Positions 26,454 to 35,984 of a stretch of 64,000 bases of DNA are shown one piece after another. This DNA is from Acetobacteraceae bacterium (GTDB lineage Bacteria > Pseudomonadota > Alphaproteobacteria > Acetobacterales > Acetobacteraceae), in NCBI GenBank assembly GCA_003164135.1, contig PLSD01000047.1:1-64000 (forward strand), given 5' to 3'. Under the pieces are notes generated by a model. The model saw only the letters and a list, made by a program, of their open reading frames with translations, searched no databases and was not told the DNA's origin. The stretch's first letter is position 1; each line of letters starts with the position of its first letter. The translations under genes and the position numbers were made by a program.

Positions 26454-27365
26454 TTACAGTGTGGCGCCGCGAGCCGCCGGAATAAGGTGCGGTAACGGAA
26501 AATCTGGCTCCGGAACTGGCGCGGCAGGCACATCGACGACCGCCTCCATGGCTGCCCGCAAGGTTACGCAGTGTAGCCCGGCCCCTCGCACGCTGGCCAG
26601 CAGGAGAGGCAGTATTTCAAGGATCACCGGCACACCATTACGAGTCAGCGCGGCATTGCCGTCATGGAGCACGAGAATATCACCGGCTCGCAGATTATGC
26701 AGTAAAAGCTTCAAAACCTTTTCCGGGTCGCGATTAATGGTGTCGTAGCCGCGCCGTGTCCAGCTTACGAGGCGGAGGTTGAGACGTATCAGCACGGTAT
26801 CCAGGAACAGGTTTCGCAGCCCGGCCGGGGCACGGAAAAAATGTGGTTTATGTCCCGTGATATTTGTTAAAGTGCTCTGCGCCCAAGCAATTTCTCTGTG
26901 TAGGGACCGGGGGCCGGAGAGCGAGAAATTGTAGCGGTGATGTTGAGTGTGATTTTCTATGGAATGGCCGCGCCGCATTATCTCGCGGCATAAATCGGGA
27001 TGTCCCTGTGCCGCCGTGCCAACGCAAAAAAAACTGGCCTTGGCGGCAAAATGGTCGAGCAGATCGAGCACCTGTGGTGTCACGAGCGGATCTGGCCCAT
27101 CATCAATGGTCAGAGCAATCTCCCCGCGCGCGGCTGCGGCATCCGGCAGACGGGACAGATTGGCGCCAAGTGTCCTACTGCGGGGCAACAGGCCGCATCC
27201 GACGAGCAATAGATGGTCGGCGATTACAACGCCAAGCGCCCAAGGCCAAAGCCAAACCTGCCAAAATACGGCCGCGCAGGCCCCGATATGCAGAACGGCA
27301 CTGAAGGTAATGAGGGGGTTAGTGCGTATTTGAACTTTCTGAATCAAGGGTGCCTTTGATCGCAT
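26454..27365 (-). CDS. Membrane-anchored polysaccharide deacetylase (NodB homology)
   Basis: 303-aa protein with two N-terminal hydrophobic segments (about residues 17-55) and a NodB catalytic domain. Motif 1 is LTIDDGPDPL (metal and base Asp), motif 2 is HSIENHTQHH, motif 3 is FFRAPAGLRN, and DILVLHDGN is the late motif. It would remove N-acetyl or O-acetyl groups from a glycan at the outer face of the membrane. The ATG at 27365 is used; a longer frame reaching 28106 is antisense-like sequence over mobA. It lies 261 bp upstream of the pigment operon and 124 bp after mobA. Confidence 0.85.
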   Translation of the reverse strand: MRSKAPLIQKVQIRTNPLITFSAVLHIGACAAVFWQVWLWPWALGVVIADHLLLVGCGLLPRSRTLGANLSRLPDAAAARGEIALTIDDGPDPLVTPQVLDLLDHFAAKASFFCVGTAAQGHPDLCREIMRRGHSIENHTQHHRYNFSLSGPRSLHREIAWAQSTLTNITGHKPHFFRAPAGLRNLFLDTVLIRLNLRLVSWTRRGYDTINRDPEKVLKLLLHNLRAGDILVLHDGNAALTRNGVPVILEILPLLLASVRGAGLHCVTLRAAMEAVVDVPAAPVPEPDFPLPHLIPAARGATL

Positions 27366-27489
27366 TAAAACGTTGGGCTGGACGAGACAGAGCCAACCTC
27401 TAATAGCGGTAGGTTCTTTGTCAAACCAACTCGTGTGGCGCCTTAATTCTGCAGGTGTACGGTCAGCGTCCCGTTGTCTTTGGCCCCAA

Positions 27490-28116
27490 TCAATGAGTTT
27501 CTTGCCGGGGTTTTGGAACAACCACGCGCAGCAAACTGCTCGTCTTTGCCCATTCATCGGGCGTGTTGACGTTCCAAAATGGGTCCGGCTCGGCCGGCTC
27601 GAATAGAGCCGCTTTGAACGACATAAGGTCGAGCCAGGCGCGGACCCGCCGTACGCCGCCCTCGAGATCACGCCGCAGGACCGCCGCCAGATTGCTGGGC
27701 CACAGACCAACCGTTGGGTGCAGGTCGCTGCCATGGGCGGCGATGGCGATGTGCCCGCCGGCACCTGCCATGACCAGCCGGGCCACAAGGTCGTGGGGCA
27801 GGAACGGGGTGTCGGCGGGAACCGTGAGGACAGACGGCGCGCCGATCTCCTGTGCCCAGAGCATGGCCGTATGGATGCCCGCCAGCGGCCCCAGGCGCCC
27901 CGGCAGGGCGTCGGCCCGCACTTCCAGGCCGGTGGCGGCAAAGAGTTGCGGGTCGCTGTTACTGTTAAGGAGGATGGCGCTGGTTTGCGGCCGCAGCGCG
28001 GCCACGACATGGGCGAGGATTGTGGTGTCACCGAGTGGTAGCAGGCATTTGTCGCCGCCGCCCATGCGCTGGGAGCGGCCGCCGGCAAGGATGACGGCGG
28101 GGACATGGCCGCTCAT
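27490..28116 (-). CDS. mobA: Molybdenum cofactor guanylyltransferase MobA
   Basis: 208-aa nucleotidyltransferase that adds GMP to Mo-molybdopterin, making the MGD cofactor. The N-terminal LAGGRSQRMGGGDK is the GTP-binding loop, PADTPFLPHDL is the second motif and NVNTPDEW lies near the C-terminus. The start at 28116 (MSGHVPAVILAGG) is the family start and is 1 bp after the mobB stop. The molybdenum formate dehydrogenase 1.6 kb away on the other strand is the obvious client. Confidence 0.93.
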   Translation of the reverse strand: MSGHVPAVILAGGRSQRMGGGDKCLLPLGDTTILAHVVAALRPQTSAILLNSNSDPQLFAATGLEVRADALPGRLGPLAGIHTAMLWAQEIGAPSVLTVPADTPFLPHDLVARLVMAGAGGHIAIAAHGSDLHPTVGLWPSNLAAVLRRDLEGGVRRVRAWLDLMSFKAALFEPAEPDPFWNVNTPDEWAKTSSLLRVVVPKPRQETH

Positions 28117-28117
28117 A

Positions 28118-28624
28118 CTAGGAACGCACCGCCGCCAATGACAGGATAAACGCCGCCACCACGTCCGGGTGGTTGAGGGGCAGCAGCTTGGGTGCCCCGG
28201 CCGCGATGGCGGCATCGCTCGCGACCGCGACAATGCTGGGATCTTCAGGGAAAAAAGCCGGTTTGCCGAGGCTCGGACGATAGACCTCGATCTTCGGGAT
28301 CTGTTCCAGCCGGAAGCCTTCGGCCAGTAGAATGTCCACCTGGGTCATCCGCCGCGCGAGCGCGTGGAGGGAGGTGCCACCGTCATCATCGCCGCGCTGT
28401 TCATGCAGCAAAGCCCAGCGGTCGTCGGTGACCAGCATCACCTCCTCGGCGCCAGCCTCGCGATGGCGGAAGCTGTCCTTGCCTGGCTGGTCGAGGTCGA
28501 AGCCATGATGCGCGTGTTTGATGGTTGAGACGCGCAAGCCCTGTTGGCGAAGCAGCGGCAGAAGCCGCGTGATGAGTGTGGTTTTGCCGCTCCCGCTGTT
28601 CCCGACGAGGCCGACAAGCTTCAT
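28118..28624 (-). CDS. mobB: Molybdopterin-guanine dinucleotide biosynthesis protein MobB
   Basis: 168-aa P-loop GTPase (GNSGSGKTT at residues 8-16; the HAHHGFDLDQPGKDSFRHR segment typical of MobB; LLAEGFRLEQIPKIEVYR). It assists MobA in cofactor maturation. ATG 28624 (MKLVGLVGNS) is the conserved start; the longer frame from 28732 adds an unrelated leader. It is divergent from the lysR-fds operon, so the 28625-28788 gap may hold both promoters. Confidence 0.93.
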   Translation of the reverse strand: MKLVGLVGNSGSGKTTLITRLLPLLRQQGLRVSTIKHAHHGFDLDQPGKDSFRHREAGAEEVMLVTDDRWALLHEQRGDDDGGTSLHALARRMTQVDILLAEGFRLEQIPKIEVYRPSLGKPAFFPEDPSIVAVASDAAIAAGAPKLLPLNHPDVVAAFILSLAAVRS

Positions 28625-28788
28625 TTGGCGTTCCAGCCCGGTACGAGGAGGCGATACATTGTGATATCCGTGACGTGTGGCGAATCGTGGTAAAATGACG
28701 TTGCCCCGCTTGGTTAGCAATAGGCCGGGCAATTTCAGCGGTGGCGATAAACATGCGGGCGCGTTTTTTATAAAGGGAAGAGGCGGTC

Positions 28789-29676
28789 ATCTTAAATAAG
28801 CTCGAATATCTGCTTGCTCTGGCTCGGGAGAAGAATTTTGGCCGGGCGGCGGAGGCGTGCGGTGTGACGCAGCCGAGTTTCTCGGCGGCAATCCGTGCCC
28901 TGGAAGAGAAAATGGGCTTGCCGCTGGTCATACGCAGTTCGCGATTCCCGGGCTTCACGCCGGAGGGTGAGCGGGTTCTGGAGTGGGCACGGCGCATCAG
29001 CGGCGACGTTCATGCCATGCGCGACGACGTAAACAGCCTGCGGCGCGGCTTGACCGGACTGCTGCGGATTGCCGCGATTCCCACCGCATTGGCGGCTGTT
29101 TCGGAACTCACCACACCGTACCGGGCGCACCACCCGCTGGTACGGTTTTCGGTGCTTTCATGCACCTCGGCGGAGGTATTGCAGCGGTTGCATAACCAGG
29201 AGATCGAAGCGGGAATCACGTACCTCGATAACGAGCCGATCGGCAAAGTGCGCGCCATTCCACTGTATGAGGAGCGGTATATGCTGCTGACCTCGGCGGA
29301 CGCGCCCCTGGGCGACCGGGACCGTGTTACCTGGACGCAGATTGGCCAAATCCCGCTATGCCTGCTGACCCCTGACATGCAGAACCGGCGCATTATCAAC
29401 CGCCTGCTCAACAATGCCGGACAGGTGGTGCAGCCGACACTGGAATCCAACTCCATCGTGGTGCTGGTCTCGCACGTGCAAACGGGGCGCTGGGCCTGTG
29501 TGATGCCGGAAAAGCTGGCGGAAATTTTTGGTCTAACCACCACGCTCCGGGCGATCCCGATTGTCGAGCCGGAGGTGGTGCTCAAGGTTGGCCTGGTAAT
29601 CCTTGACCGGGATCCGCAATCCCCGCTGACCGAAGCGCTGATCACCGAGGCGAACCGGCTGCGGTTGCCTTTATAG
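28789..29676 (+). CDS. LysR-type regulator of the formate dehydrogenase operon (FdsR-like)
   Basis: Transcriptional regulator of about 295 aa directly before fdsGBA. The winged-helix region reads LEYLLALAREKNFGRAAEAC then TQPSFSAAIRALEEKMG, and the effector domain follows. The homology extends upstream of the first GTG (28864), which would delete 25 residues of the DNA-binding domain. In that frame only rare codons are available: ATC at 28789, 5 bp after a purine-rich GGGAAGAGG. I place the start there provisionally. The family is known to control fds genes according to formate. Confidence 0.8.
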   Translation: MLNKLEYLLALAREKNFGRAAEACGVTQPSFSAAIRALEEKMGLPLVIRSSRFPGFTPEGERVLEWARRISGDVHAMRDDVNSLRRGLTGLLRIAAIPTALAAVSELTTPYRAHHPLVRFSVLSCTSAEVLQRLHNQEIEAGITYLDNEPIGKVRAIPLYEERYMLLTSADAPLGDRDRVTWTQIGQIPLCLLTPDMQNRRIINRLLNNAGQVVQPTLESNSIVVLVSHVQTGRWACVMPEKLAEIFGLTTTLRAIPIVEPEVVLKVGLVILDRDPQSPLTEALITEANRLRLPL

Positions 29677-29771
29677 GATATTCCTATCGTACGACGGAAT
29701 TTTGATATTGTTATTTGGGGTAATCAGCGCCAGAAATGGCCTGGGAAAACCTTAGGAGGATTGCGTTTACC

Positions 29772-30236
29772 ATGACGCACGTCTGGGATTCGGACAAAGC
29801 CGAAGATATTATCGCTGCACATGAGGGCCTTGAAGGCCCGATGCTGCCAATTTTGCATGGCATGCAGGAGGCTTTCGGCTACATCCCGGAAGCGGTCGTG
29901 CGGCTGATCGCGGCGCGGTTGAATCTCTCCCGGGCGGAGGTTTATGGCGTCGTTTCCTTCTATCACGACTTCCGCCGGGAACCGGCTGGACGGCACGTAT
30001 TGAAACTTTGCCGGGCGGAAGCCTGCCAGTCGGTGGGCAGTGAAGCCAATGCGGCGACCTTGTTGCGCCGCCTGGGCTTGGGCTGGGGTGGAACGACACC
30101 TGATGGAAGATTGACCGTGGAGGCCGTGTATTGCCTGGGCCTGTGTGCCTGCGGGCCGAGCGCGTTGCTGGATGGTGAACCGCATGGCCGGCTGGACGCG
30201 GCGGCACTCGAAGCCCTTGCGGCGGAGGCTGTGTGA
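29772..30236 (+). CDS. fdsG: NAD-dependent formate dehydrogenase gamma subunit
   Basis: 154-aa NuoE-like subunit with a thioredoxin-fold [2Fe-2S] cluster: CRAEACQSVG and CLGLCACGPSAL provide the four cysteines. It passes electrons between the FdsA iron-sulfur chain and the FMN subunit. The start at 29772 (MTHVWDSDKAED) is preceded by AGGAGG about 11 bp upstream; an ATG at 29736 lies before that site and is less likely. Its stop overlaps the fdsB start by one base. Confidence 0.93.
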   Translation: MTHVWDSDKAEDIIAAHEGLEGPMLPILHGMQEAFGYIPEAVVRLIAARLNLSRAEVYGVVSFYHDFRREPAGRHVLKLCRAEACQSVGSEANAATLLRRLGLGWGGTTPDGRLTVEAVYCLGLCACGPSALLDGEPHGRLDAAALEALAAEAV

Positions 30237-31786
30237 TGCGGGTTTTTATCCCCTGTGATGCGGCGGCTTTGGCGGTTGGCGCCGATAAAGTCGCGTTGGC
30301 GATTGCGAAAGAGGCGCTGGCACGGGGCGTCGATCTTAAAATTATCCGAACCGGCTCGCGGGGCATGTTCTGGCTGGAACCTTTGGTGGAAGTTGAAACG
30401 CCGGAAGGCCGTGTTGGCTACGGGCCAGTTTCCATTGGCGACGTGCCGGGGCTTTTTGATGCCGGATTTCTGGAAGGCCGCACGCACAAATTATCTGTGG
30501 GATTGGTGGAGAAAATTCCGTTTTTTGCCAGGCAGAACCGGCTGACGTTTGCGCGTTGCGGCGTGATTGATCCGCTGGATTTGGACGCATTCCGCGCCCA
30601 TGGCGGGTACGTTGGGTTAGCGCGCGCGCTCTCACTGGGTGCGGCGCAAACCGTTGCCGAGGTGAAAGCCTCGGGCCTGCGCGGGCGCGGCGGGGCGGGC
30701 TTTCCCACGGGTATCAAATGGGAAACGGTGCGCACCGCCGCGGCTGACCAAAAATATATCTTATGTAACGCCGATGAAGGTGATTCCGGGACCTTTGCCG
30801 ACCGGATGCTGATGGAGGGCGATCCGTTTACCCTCATTGAAGGCATGACGATTGCCGCCGTCGCGGTTGGCGCTACGCGTGGGTATATCTATGTCCGCTC
30901 GGAATATCCGCACGCCATCCGCACGATGAACGCCGCCATCGGCATCGCACGCCGAGAAGGCCTGCTTGGCCCGTCGCTGATGGGGTCAACGCAGCATTTT
31001 GACCTGGAAGTGCGTGTAGGCGCCGGCGCTTATGTGTGCGGCGAGGAAACGGCGCTGCTGGAGAGCCTAGAGGGCAAGCGCGGTCAGGTCCGCGCCAAGC
31101 CGCCCATTCCGGCACTGGTGGGGCTGTTCGGTAAGCCGACGGTGGTGAATAATCTGATCTCTTTCGCGACAATCCCGTTCATCCTGGAAAAAGGTGCCGC
31201 GGCCTATGCGGATTACGGCATGGGCCGTTCACGCGGCACCATGCCGGTGCAACTTGCAGGCAATATCAAGCATGGCGGGCTGTTCGAGGTTGCGTTCGGC
31301 ATCACGCTGGGTGAGCTGGTCAACGAGATCGGCGGCGGCAGCGCCAGTGGCCGGCCGGTACGCGCCGTGCAGGCGGGTGGGCCACTGGGGGCATATTTCC
31401 CGCCGCATTTGTTCGATACCCCCTATGACTACGAAGCCTTCGCCGCGCGCGACGGACTGATCGGCCATGGTGGGCTGGTGGTGTTCGATGACAGCGTGGA
31501 CATGGCGAAAATGGCCCGCTTTGCGATGGCATTCTGCGCCCATGAATCCTGCGGCAAATGCACGCCATGCCGCATCGGTTCCATGCGCGGGGCAGAAGTG
31601 ATCGACAAGATCATCGCCGAAAGCGAGGTGGAAAAAAACATTGCCCTGGTCAAAGACCTTTGCGAGACCATGAAGTTTGGCTCGCTCTGCGCTCTTGGCG
31701 GGTTCACCCCTTATCCGGTGCTGAGTGCACTGGAACATTTCCCTGAGGATTTCGCGCCTGCCGGTATGCCGGTGGCGGCCGAATAG
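30236..31786 (+). CDS. fdsB: NAD-dependent formate dehydrogenase beta subunit
   Basis: 516-aa NuoF-like subunit. An N-terminal thioredoxin-like part is followed by the NADH/FMN site (GLRGRGGAGFPTG, CNADEGDSGTF, GAGAYVCGEETALLESLEG) and a C-terminal [4Fe-4S] motif (ESCGKCTPCRIG). It transfers electrons from the iron-sulfur chain to NAD+. ATG 30236 overlaps the fdsG stop (GTGATG). It is the central member of a soluble fds operon with a 10-bp gap to fdsA. Confidence 0.95.
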   Translation: MRVFIPCDAAALAVGADKVALAIAKEALARGVDLKIIRTGSRGMFWLEPLVEVETPEGRVGYGPVSIGDVPGLFDAGFLEGRTHKLSVGLVEKIPFFARQNRLTFARCGVIDPLDLDAFRAHGGYVGLARALSLGAAQTVAEVKASGLRGRGGAGFPTGIKWETVRTAAADQKYILCNADEGDSGTFADRMLMEGDPFTLIEGMTIAAVAVGATRGYIYVRSEYPHAIRTMNAAIGIARREGLLGPSLMGSTQHFDLEVRVGAGAYVCGEETALLESLEGKRGQVRAKPPIPALVGLFGKPTVVNNLISFATIPFILEKGAAAYADYGMGRSRGTMPVQLAGNIKHGGLFEVAFGITLGELVNEIGGGSASGRPVRAVQAGGPLGAYFPPHLFDTPYDYEAFAARDGLIGHGGLVVFDDSVDMAKMARFAMAFCAHESCGKCTPCRIGSMRGAEVIDKIIAESEVEKNIALVKDLCETMKFGSLCALGGFTPYPVLSALEHFPEDFAPAGMPVAAE

Positions 31787-31796
31787 GAGCTGAGCC

Positions 31797-34640
31797 ATGG
31801 GCCTGATTTACGAAGGTGACTACGGCACAAAGCCGAGTGCCGCGACCCGGCTGGTGAGTGTGAACATCGACGGGCAGAGTATTGCGGTTCCCGAGGGTAC
31901 TTCAGTAATGCGCGCGGCGATGGAACTGGGTACGCAAATACCCAAACTCTGCGCCACCGATATGCTGGATAGTTTCGGTTCCTGCCGGCTGTGCCTGGTG
32001 GAAATTGAAGGCCGGGCTGGTACGCCGGCGTCATGCACAACCCCTGTGGCAGAGGGCATGGTGGTGCACACGCAAAACGCCAAGCTGGCCAAACTGCGGC
32101 GTGGCGTGATGGAGCTTTATATCTCCGACCATCCGCTGGATTGCCTGACTTGTTCCGCCAACGGCGATTGCGAACTGCAGGACATGGCCGGTGCAGTGGG
32201 CCTGCGCGAGGTACGCTATGGCTACGATGGCGAAAACCACCTTGACGCGACGAAAGATAATTCAAACCCCTACTTCCAGTTTGATCCTGCAAAATGCATT
32301 GTTTGTTCGCGCTGTGTGCGGGCCTGCGAAGAAGTGCAGGGTACCTTTGCGCTAACGATTGAGGGTTCGGGCTTTGGCTCCAAAGTCTCGCCCGGCATGG
32401 GGGAAGACTTCTTCGATTCCGAATGTGTTTCCTGCGGTGCGTGCGTACAAGCCTGCCCCACCGCGACACTGATGGAAAAATCTGTGATCGAAATCGGCCA
32501 GCCCGAACACTCAGTCGTTACCACTTGCGCCTATTGCGGTGTTGGCTGCGCCTTCAAGGCAGAGATGCGCGGTGAGGACGTGGTGCGCATGGTGCCTTAC
32601 AAGGATGGTAAGGCGAATCATGGCCACTCCTGCGTGAAGGGACGTTTTGCCTGGGGTTATGCCACGCATAAGGATCGCATCACCAAACCGATGATCCGTG
32701 CTAAAATTACCGACCCGTGGCGCGAAGTGAACTGGGAAGAGGCGATCGCCTACACGGCCTCCGAGTTCAAGCGGATTCAGGCGGAATATGGTACGGATGC
32801 GGTCGGGGGTATTACCTCGTCGCGTTGCACGAACGAAGAGACCTTCCTTGTGCAAAAACTTGTCCGTGCCGGATTTGGCAACAACAATGTGGATACTTGT
32901 GCACGCGTCTGTCACTCGCCCACCGGCTACGGGCTGAAGAGCACCTTTGGTACTTCCGCTGGTACGCAGGATTTTGATAGTGTTGATCAGGCCGACGTTA
33001 TCCTCGTCATCGGCGCCAACCCGACTGATGGACACCCCGTGTTTGCGTCCCGGATGAAAAAACGCCTGCGGGAAGGTGCCAAGCTTATCGTGGTGGACCC
33101 GCGCCGGATCGACCTGGTTCGCACGCCGCATATCCAGGCGCAATTCCATCTGCCGCTGCGGCCGGGTACAAATGTTGCGGTGATCAACGCACTGGCGCAT
33201 GTGATTGTTACCGAAGGATTGGTGGATGAGGCCTTTGTACGCGAGCGCTGCGACATGGCTGATTTTTCCGAGTGGGCCGCGTTTATCGCAGGTGAGTCCA
33301 ACAGCCCGGAGGCCGTTGCTGCGCTTTCCGGCGTTCCCGCTGAACTGATCCGCAAGGCAGCACGGCTTTACGCAACCGGTGGCAATGGGGCAATTTATTA
33401 CGGGTTGGGCGTTACCGAGCATAGCCAGGGTTCGACCACCGTTATCGCGATTGCCAACCTTGCCATGGCCACGGGTAATATCGGCCGGCCCGGCGTCGGC
33501 GTTAACCCGCTGCGCGGCCAGAACAATGTGCAGGGCAGTTGCGATATGGGCAGCTTTCCACATGAGTTTTCCGGCTACCGCCATGTGTCTGACAATGCCA
33601 CGCGGCAGATGTTCGAGGGCGTTTGGAATGTGCCGTTGAGCGGCGAGCCAGGATTGCGGATTCCGAACATGCTGGATGCCGCGGTATCGGGCACATTCAA
33701 GGGATTGTATATTCAGGGTGAGGATATCGCGCAGTCAGACCCGGATACGAAGCACATTACGGCCGGGCTGGCGGCGATGGAATGCGTGGTCGTGCAGGAT
33801 TTGTTCTTGAATGAGACGGCAAATTTCGCGCATGTGTTCCTGCCTGGCTCGACCTTTTTGGAAAAAGACGGCACGTTCACGAATGCCGAGCGGCGTATCC
33901 AGCGCGTGCGCAAAGTCATGGCGCCCAAAAACGGCTATGCCGATTGGGAAGTCACGCAACTTCTGGCCAACGCCATGGGTATGAGCATGCGCTACATGCA
34001 TCCTTCTGAAATTATGGAGGAGATCGCGCAACTTACGCCCACGTTTGCGGGCGTGTCTTACGGAGCGCTGGACCGCATGGGTTCGATCCAGTGGCCTTGC
34101 AGCGAGCAGGCCCCGAACGGCACACCGATGATGCACGTTGATCATTTTGCGCGCGGAAAGGGTAAATTTATTATCACGGATTATGTGGCGACGGATGAGC
34201 GTACCGGGCCGCGCTTCCCGCTATTGCTCACCACCGGGCGCATTCTGTCGCAGTATAACGTCGGCGCGCAGACGCGGCGTACGGAGAATACAGCGTGGCA
34301 TGAAGAGGATCTTCTGGAAATCCATCCACATGACGCGGAGAATCGCGGCATTAAAAACGGCGATTGGGTGAAGGTTGCGAGCCGGGCGGGAGAGACAACA
34401 TTGCGGACAAAGGTTACTGACAGAATGGCGTTGGGCGTGGTTTATACCACGTTCCATCACCCCGAGACGCAGGCTAATGTCATCACCACCGATTACTCGG
34501 ATTGGGCCACGAATTGCCCGGAGTACAAGGTAACCGCTGTACAGGTATCGCCTTCGAATGGCCCGACGGAATGGCAGGTGAAATATCAAAAGTTAAGTGA
34601 CAAAGCCCGGCGCATCGAAGCTACGGGAGCGGCTGAATGA
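31797..34640 (+). CDS. fdsA: NAD-dependent formate dehydrogenase alpha (catalytic) subunit
   Basis: 947-aa molybdenum enzyme that oxidises formate to CO2. The N-terminus has a [2Fe-2S] domain (CATDMLDSFGSCRLC) and further clusters (HPLDCLTCSANGDCELQ, CIVCSRCVRACEE, CVSCGACVQACP), then a CAYCGVGC [4Fe-4S] site. The bis-MGD domain carries Cys372 in RVCHSPTGYG as the likely Mo ligand (a Cys enzyme, not selenocysteine). The C-terminal domain ends near FHHPETQANVIT. MobAB beside it make the cofactor and FdhD the sulfuration. Confidence 0.97.
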   Translation: MGLIYEGDYGTKPSAATRLVSVNIDGQSIAVPEGTSVMRAAMELGTQIPKLCATDMLDSFGSCRLCLVEIEGRAGTPASCTTPVAEGMVVHTQNAKLAKLRRGVMELYISDHPLDCLTCSANGDCELQDMAGAVGLREVRYGYDGENHLDATKDNSNPYFQFDPAKCIVCSRCVRACEEVQGTFALTIEGSGFGSKVSPGMGEDFFDSECVSCGACVQACPTATLMEKSVIEIGQPEHSVVTTCAYCGVGCAFKAEMRGEDVVRMVPYKDGKANHGHSCVKGRFAWGYATHKDRITKPMIRAKITDPWREVNWEEAIAYTASEFKRIQAEYGTDAVGGITSSRCTNEETFLVQKLVRAGFGNNNVDTCARVCHSPTGYGLKSTFGTSAGTQDFDSVDQADVILVIGANPTDGHPVFASRMKKRLREGAKLIVVDPRRIDLVRTPHIQAQFHLPLRPGTNVAVINALAHVIVTEGLVDEAFVRERCDMADFSEWAAFIAGESNSPEAVAALSGVPAELIRKAARLYATGGNGAIYYGLGVTEHSQGSTTVIAIANLAMATGNIGRPGVGVNPLRGQNNVQGSCDMGSFPHEFSGYRHVSDNATRQMFEGVWNVPLSGEPGLRIPNMLDAAVSGTFKGLYIQGEDIAQSDPDTKHITAGLAAMECVVVQDLFLNETANFAHVFLPGSTFLEKDGTFTNAERRIQRVRKVMAPKNGYADWEVTQLLANAMGMSMRYMHPSEIMEEIAQLTPTFAGVSYGALDRMGSIQWPCSEQAPNGTPMMHVDHFARGKGKFIITDYVATDERTGPRFPLLLTTGRILSQYNVGAQTRRTENTAWHEEDLLEIHPHDAENRGIKNGDWVKVASRAGETTLRTKVTDRMALGVVYTTFHHPETQANVITTDYSDWATNCPEYKVTAVQVSPSNGPTEWQVKYQKLSDKARRIEATGAAE

Positions 34641-35464
34641 GGCCAGCACCGGCCGCTTCCGTCCGCGTTGATACTGGCGCCTGGCGTGGTGGCCAGCACA
34701 AAAGCATATCCAGGGCATTGCCTGAAGAAGTAGCCGTTGCTTTGACCTACGATCACGCGACATTCGCGGTGATGATGGCGAGCCCAACTGATCTGGAAGA
34801 CTTCGCAATCGGATTTTCGCTATCCGAAGGCATCATTAATGGTGCTGACGATATAGTGGAGCTACGAACCGTTATAGTTGATGACGGCATTGAATGCCGG
34901 ATGTTGCTGGCGCCTGAGAAGCGGGATTTACTGGAAGCGCGGCGCCGGCACATCGCCGGGCCGGTGGGTTGCGGATTATGTGGCCTGGATAGTTTGGCGG
35001 AAGTCAGCCGGGCTTTGCCAAAAATACAAGCCGCCACCACCATTCCCGCGGAGGCGATTGCAGATGCGGTGAGCCGCATGTCGCGCCTGCAAACGTTGAA
35101 CAATGAGACGCGGGGTGTTCATGCCGCGGCGTTCTTTAATCCTGCGCGTAATGATCTCACCTTGAGAGAAGATATCGGGCGCCATAATGCTCTGGACAAA
35201 CTCATTGGTGCCGTAACGCGGCGCGGTGATACGCCCGGCGCGGGTGTAATCATTCTTACCAGCCGGGTGTCCCTCGACCTCATTCAGAAGACTGCGGTGT
35301 TCGGTGCGGGAATACTGGTGGCGATTTCCGTGCCGACCGCCCGTGCCGTCCGTGAAGCAGAGCAAGCCGGCATCACGCTCATTGCCGTGGCGCGCGATGA
35401 TGGGTTTGAGATATTTACACATCCCGGCCGCGTGATTATGGGAGCACAGAGCGATGTCGCCTGA
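34637..35464 (+). CDS. fdhD: Formate dehydrogenase sulfurtransferase FdhD
   Basis: 275-aa protein that delivers sulfur to the molybdenum site of formate dehydrogenase. The cysteine-containing loop is GPVGCGLCGLDSL (C-x-x-C) with the conserved DIGRHNALDKLIG downstream. It overlaps fdsA by ATGA (34637-34640), implying coupled translation, and overlaps fdsD by 11 bp. This arrangement (fdsGBA-fdhD-fdsD) is the usual fds operon. Confidence 0.96.
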   Translation: MRPAPAASVRVDTGAWRGGQHKSISRALPEEVAVALTYDHATFAVMMASPTDLEDFAIGFSLSEGIINGADDIVELRTVIVDDGIECRMLLAPEKRDLLEARRRHIAGPVGCGLCGLDSLAEVSRALPKIQAATTIPAEAIADAVSRMSRLQTLNNETRGVHAAAFFNPARNDLTLREDIGRHNALDKLIGAVTRRGDTPGAGVIILTSRVSLDLIQKTAVFGAGILVAISVPTARAVREAEQAGITLIAVARDDGFEIFTHPGRVIMGAQSDVA

Positions 35465-35672
35465 GAAACTTGTTTATATGGCAAACCAGATTGGCAAGTT
35501 CTTCGCGCATAAAGACGAAGAGGCAGCAGTTGCCGGGATTGCGGAGCATCTGCAAAGCTTCTGGGAGAAGCGTATGCTCGCGGAGATTTATGCGTATCTC
35601 GACGCGGGTGGGGCGGGACTTGATGAACGGCCGAAGAGGGCGTTGGAGCGCCTTCGAGAAGCCGTGAAATGA
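35454..35672 (+). CDS. fdsD: Formate dehydrogenase delta subunit
   Basis: 72-aa protein matching FdsD: KLVYMANQIGKFFAHKDEEAA followed by IAEHLQSFWEKRM, the family core. It is needed for a stable or active soluble formate dehydrogenase. It starts inside the fdhD end (11-bp overlap) and closes the operon; no hairpin terminator is obvious after it. Confidence 0.93.
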   Translation: MSPEKLVYMANQIGKFFAHKDEEAAVAGIAEHLQSFWEKRMLAEIYAYLDAGGAGLDERPKRALERLREAVK

Positions 35673-35984
35673 ATCAGGCACCAAGGTTTGGCCAGCCGAA
35701 AGAGCTCATTCTGTTGTTCTGCTAAGTATCGGAGCCAATTGAGTATGGAAGGGTGCTTTGGATATTTGTCCCACCCAGCCGCAATGGCCAATTTACGGCC
35801 GCCATTCAATCCACTATCCGGGGGCTGGTTGGAACGCGCCCCTGGACTAGAAAATAACTTTCTCTCTGCGTATACTTTATTCCTGTTACGCATATTTTAT
35901 CTTGCGGCAGACAGAGCGCTCACTTAGGGTGTGGTGCGCTGCCCTTTGGTGGCGTTTGTGCAAACAGGTCGTGCAGGGGGTTGG
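35673..35984. other. Gap between the fds operon and tdm
   Basis: 312 bp, AT-richer towards 35860-35920, where a promoter for tdm is likely. On the minus strand a stop-free stretch reads GGRKLAIAAGWDKYPKHP and continues SILNWLRYLAEQQNELF; it has protein-like character but no family I recognise and could be a gene remnant. No reliable regulatory motif was found. Confidence 0.35.

Noticed and set aside
27366-28106. N-terminal extension of the polysaccharide deacetylase frame over mobA
   Set aside because: The extension is Ser/Arg/Trp-rich antisense-type sequence and overlaps mobA in another frame; the start at 27365 gives a normal membrane-anchored deacetylase.
29677-29771. Molybdenum-cofactor riboswitch before fdsG
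   Set aside because: The gap is only 95 bp and no conserved multi-stem structure is apparent; regulation by the adjacent LysR protein is simpler.
35679-35893. Leftward frame in the gap before tdm
   Set aside because: Protein-like stretch but no recognisable family and no start site; mentioned only as a possible remnant.
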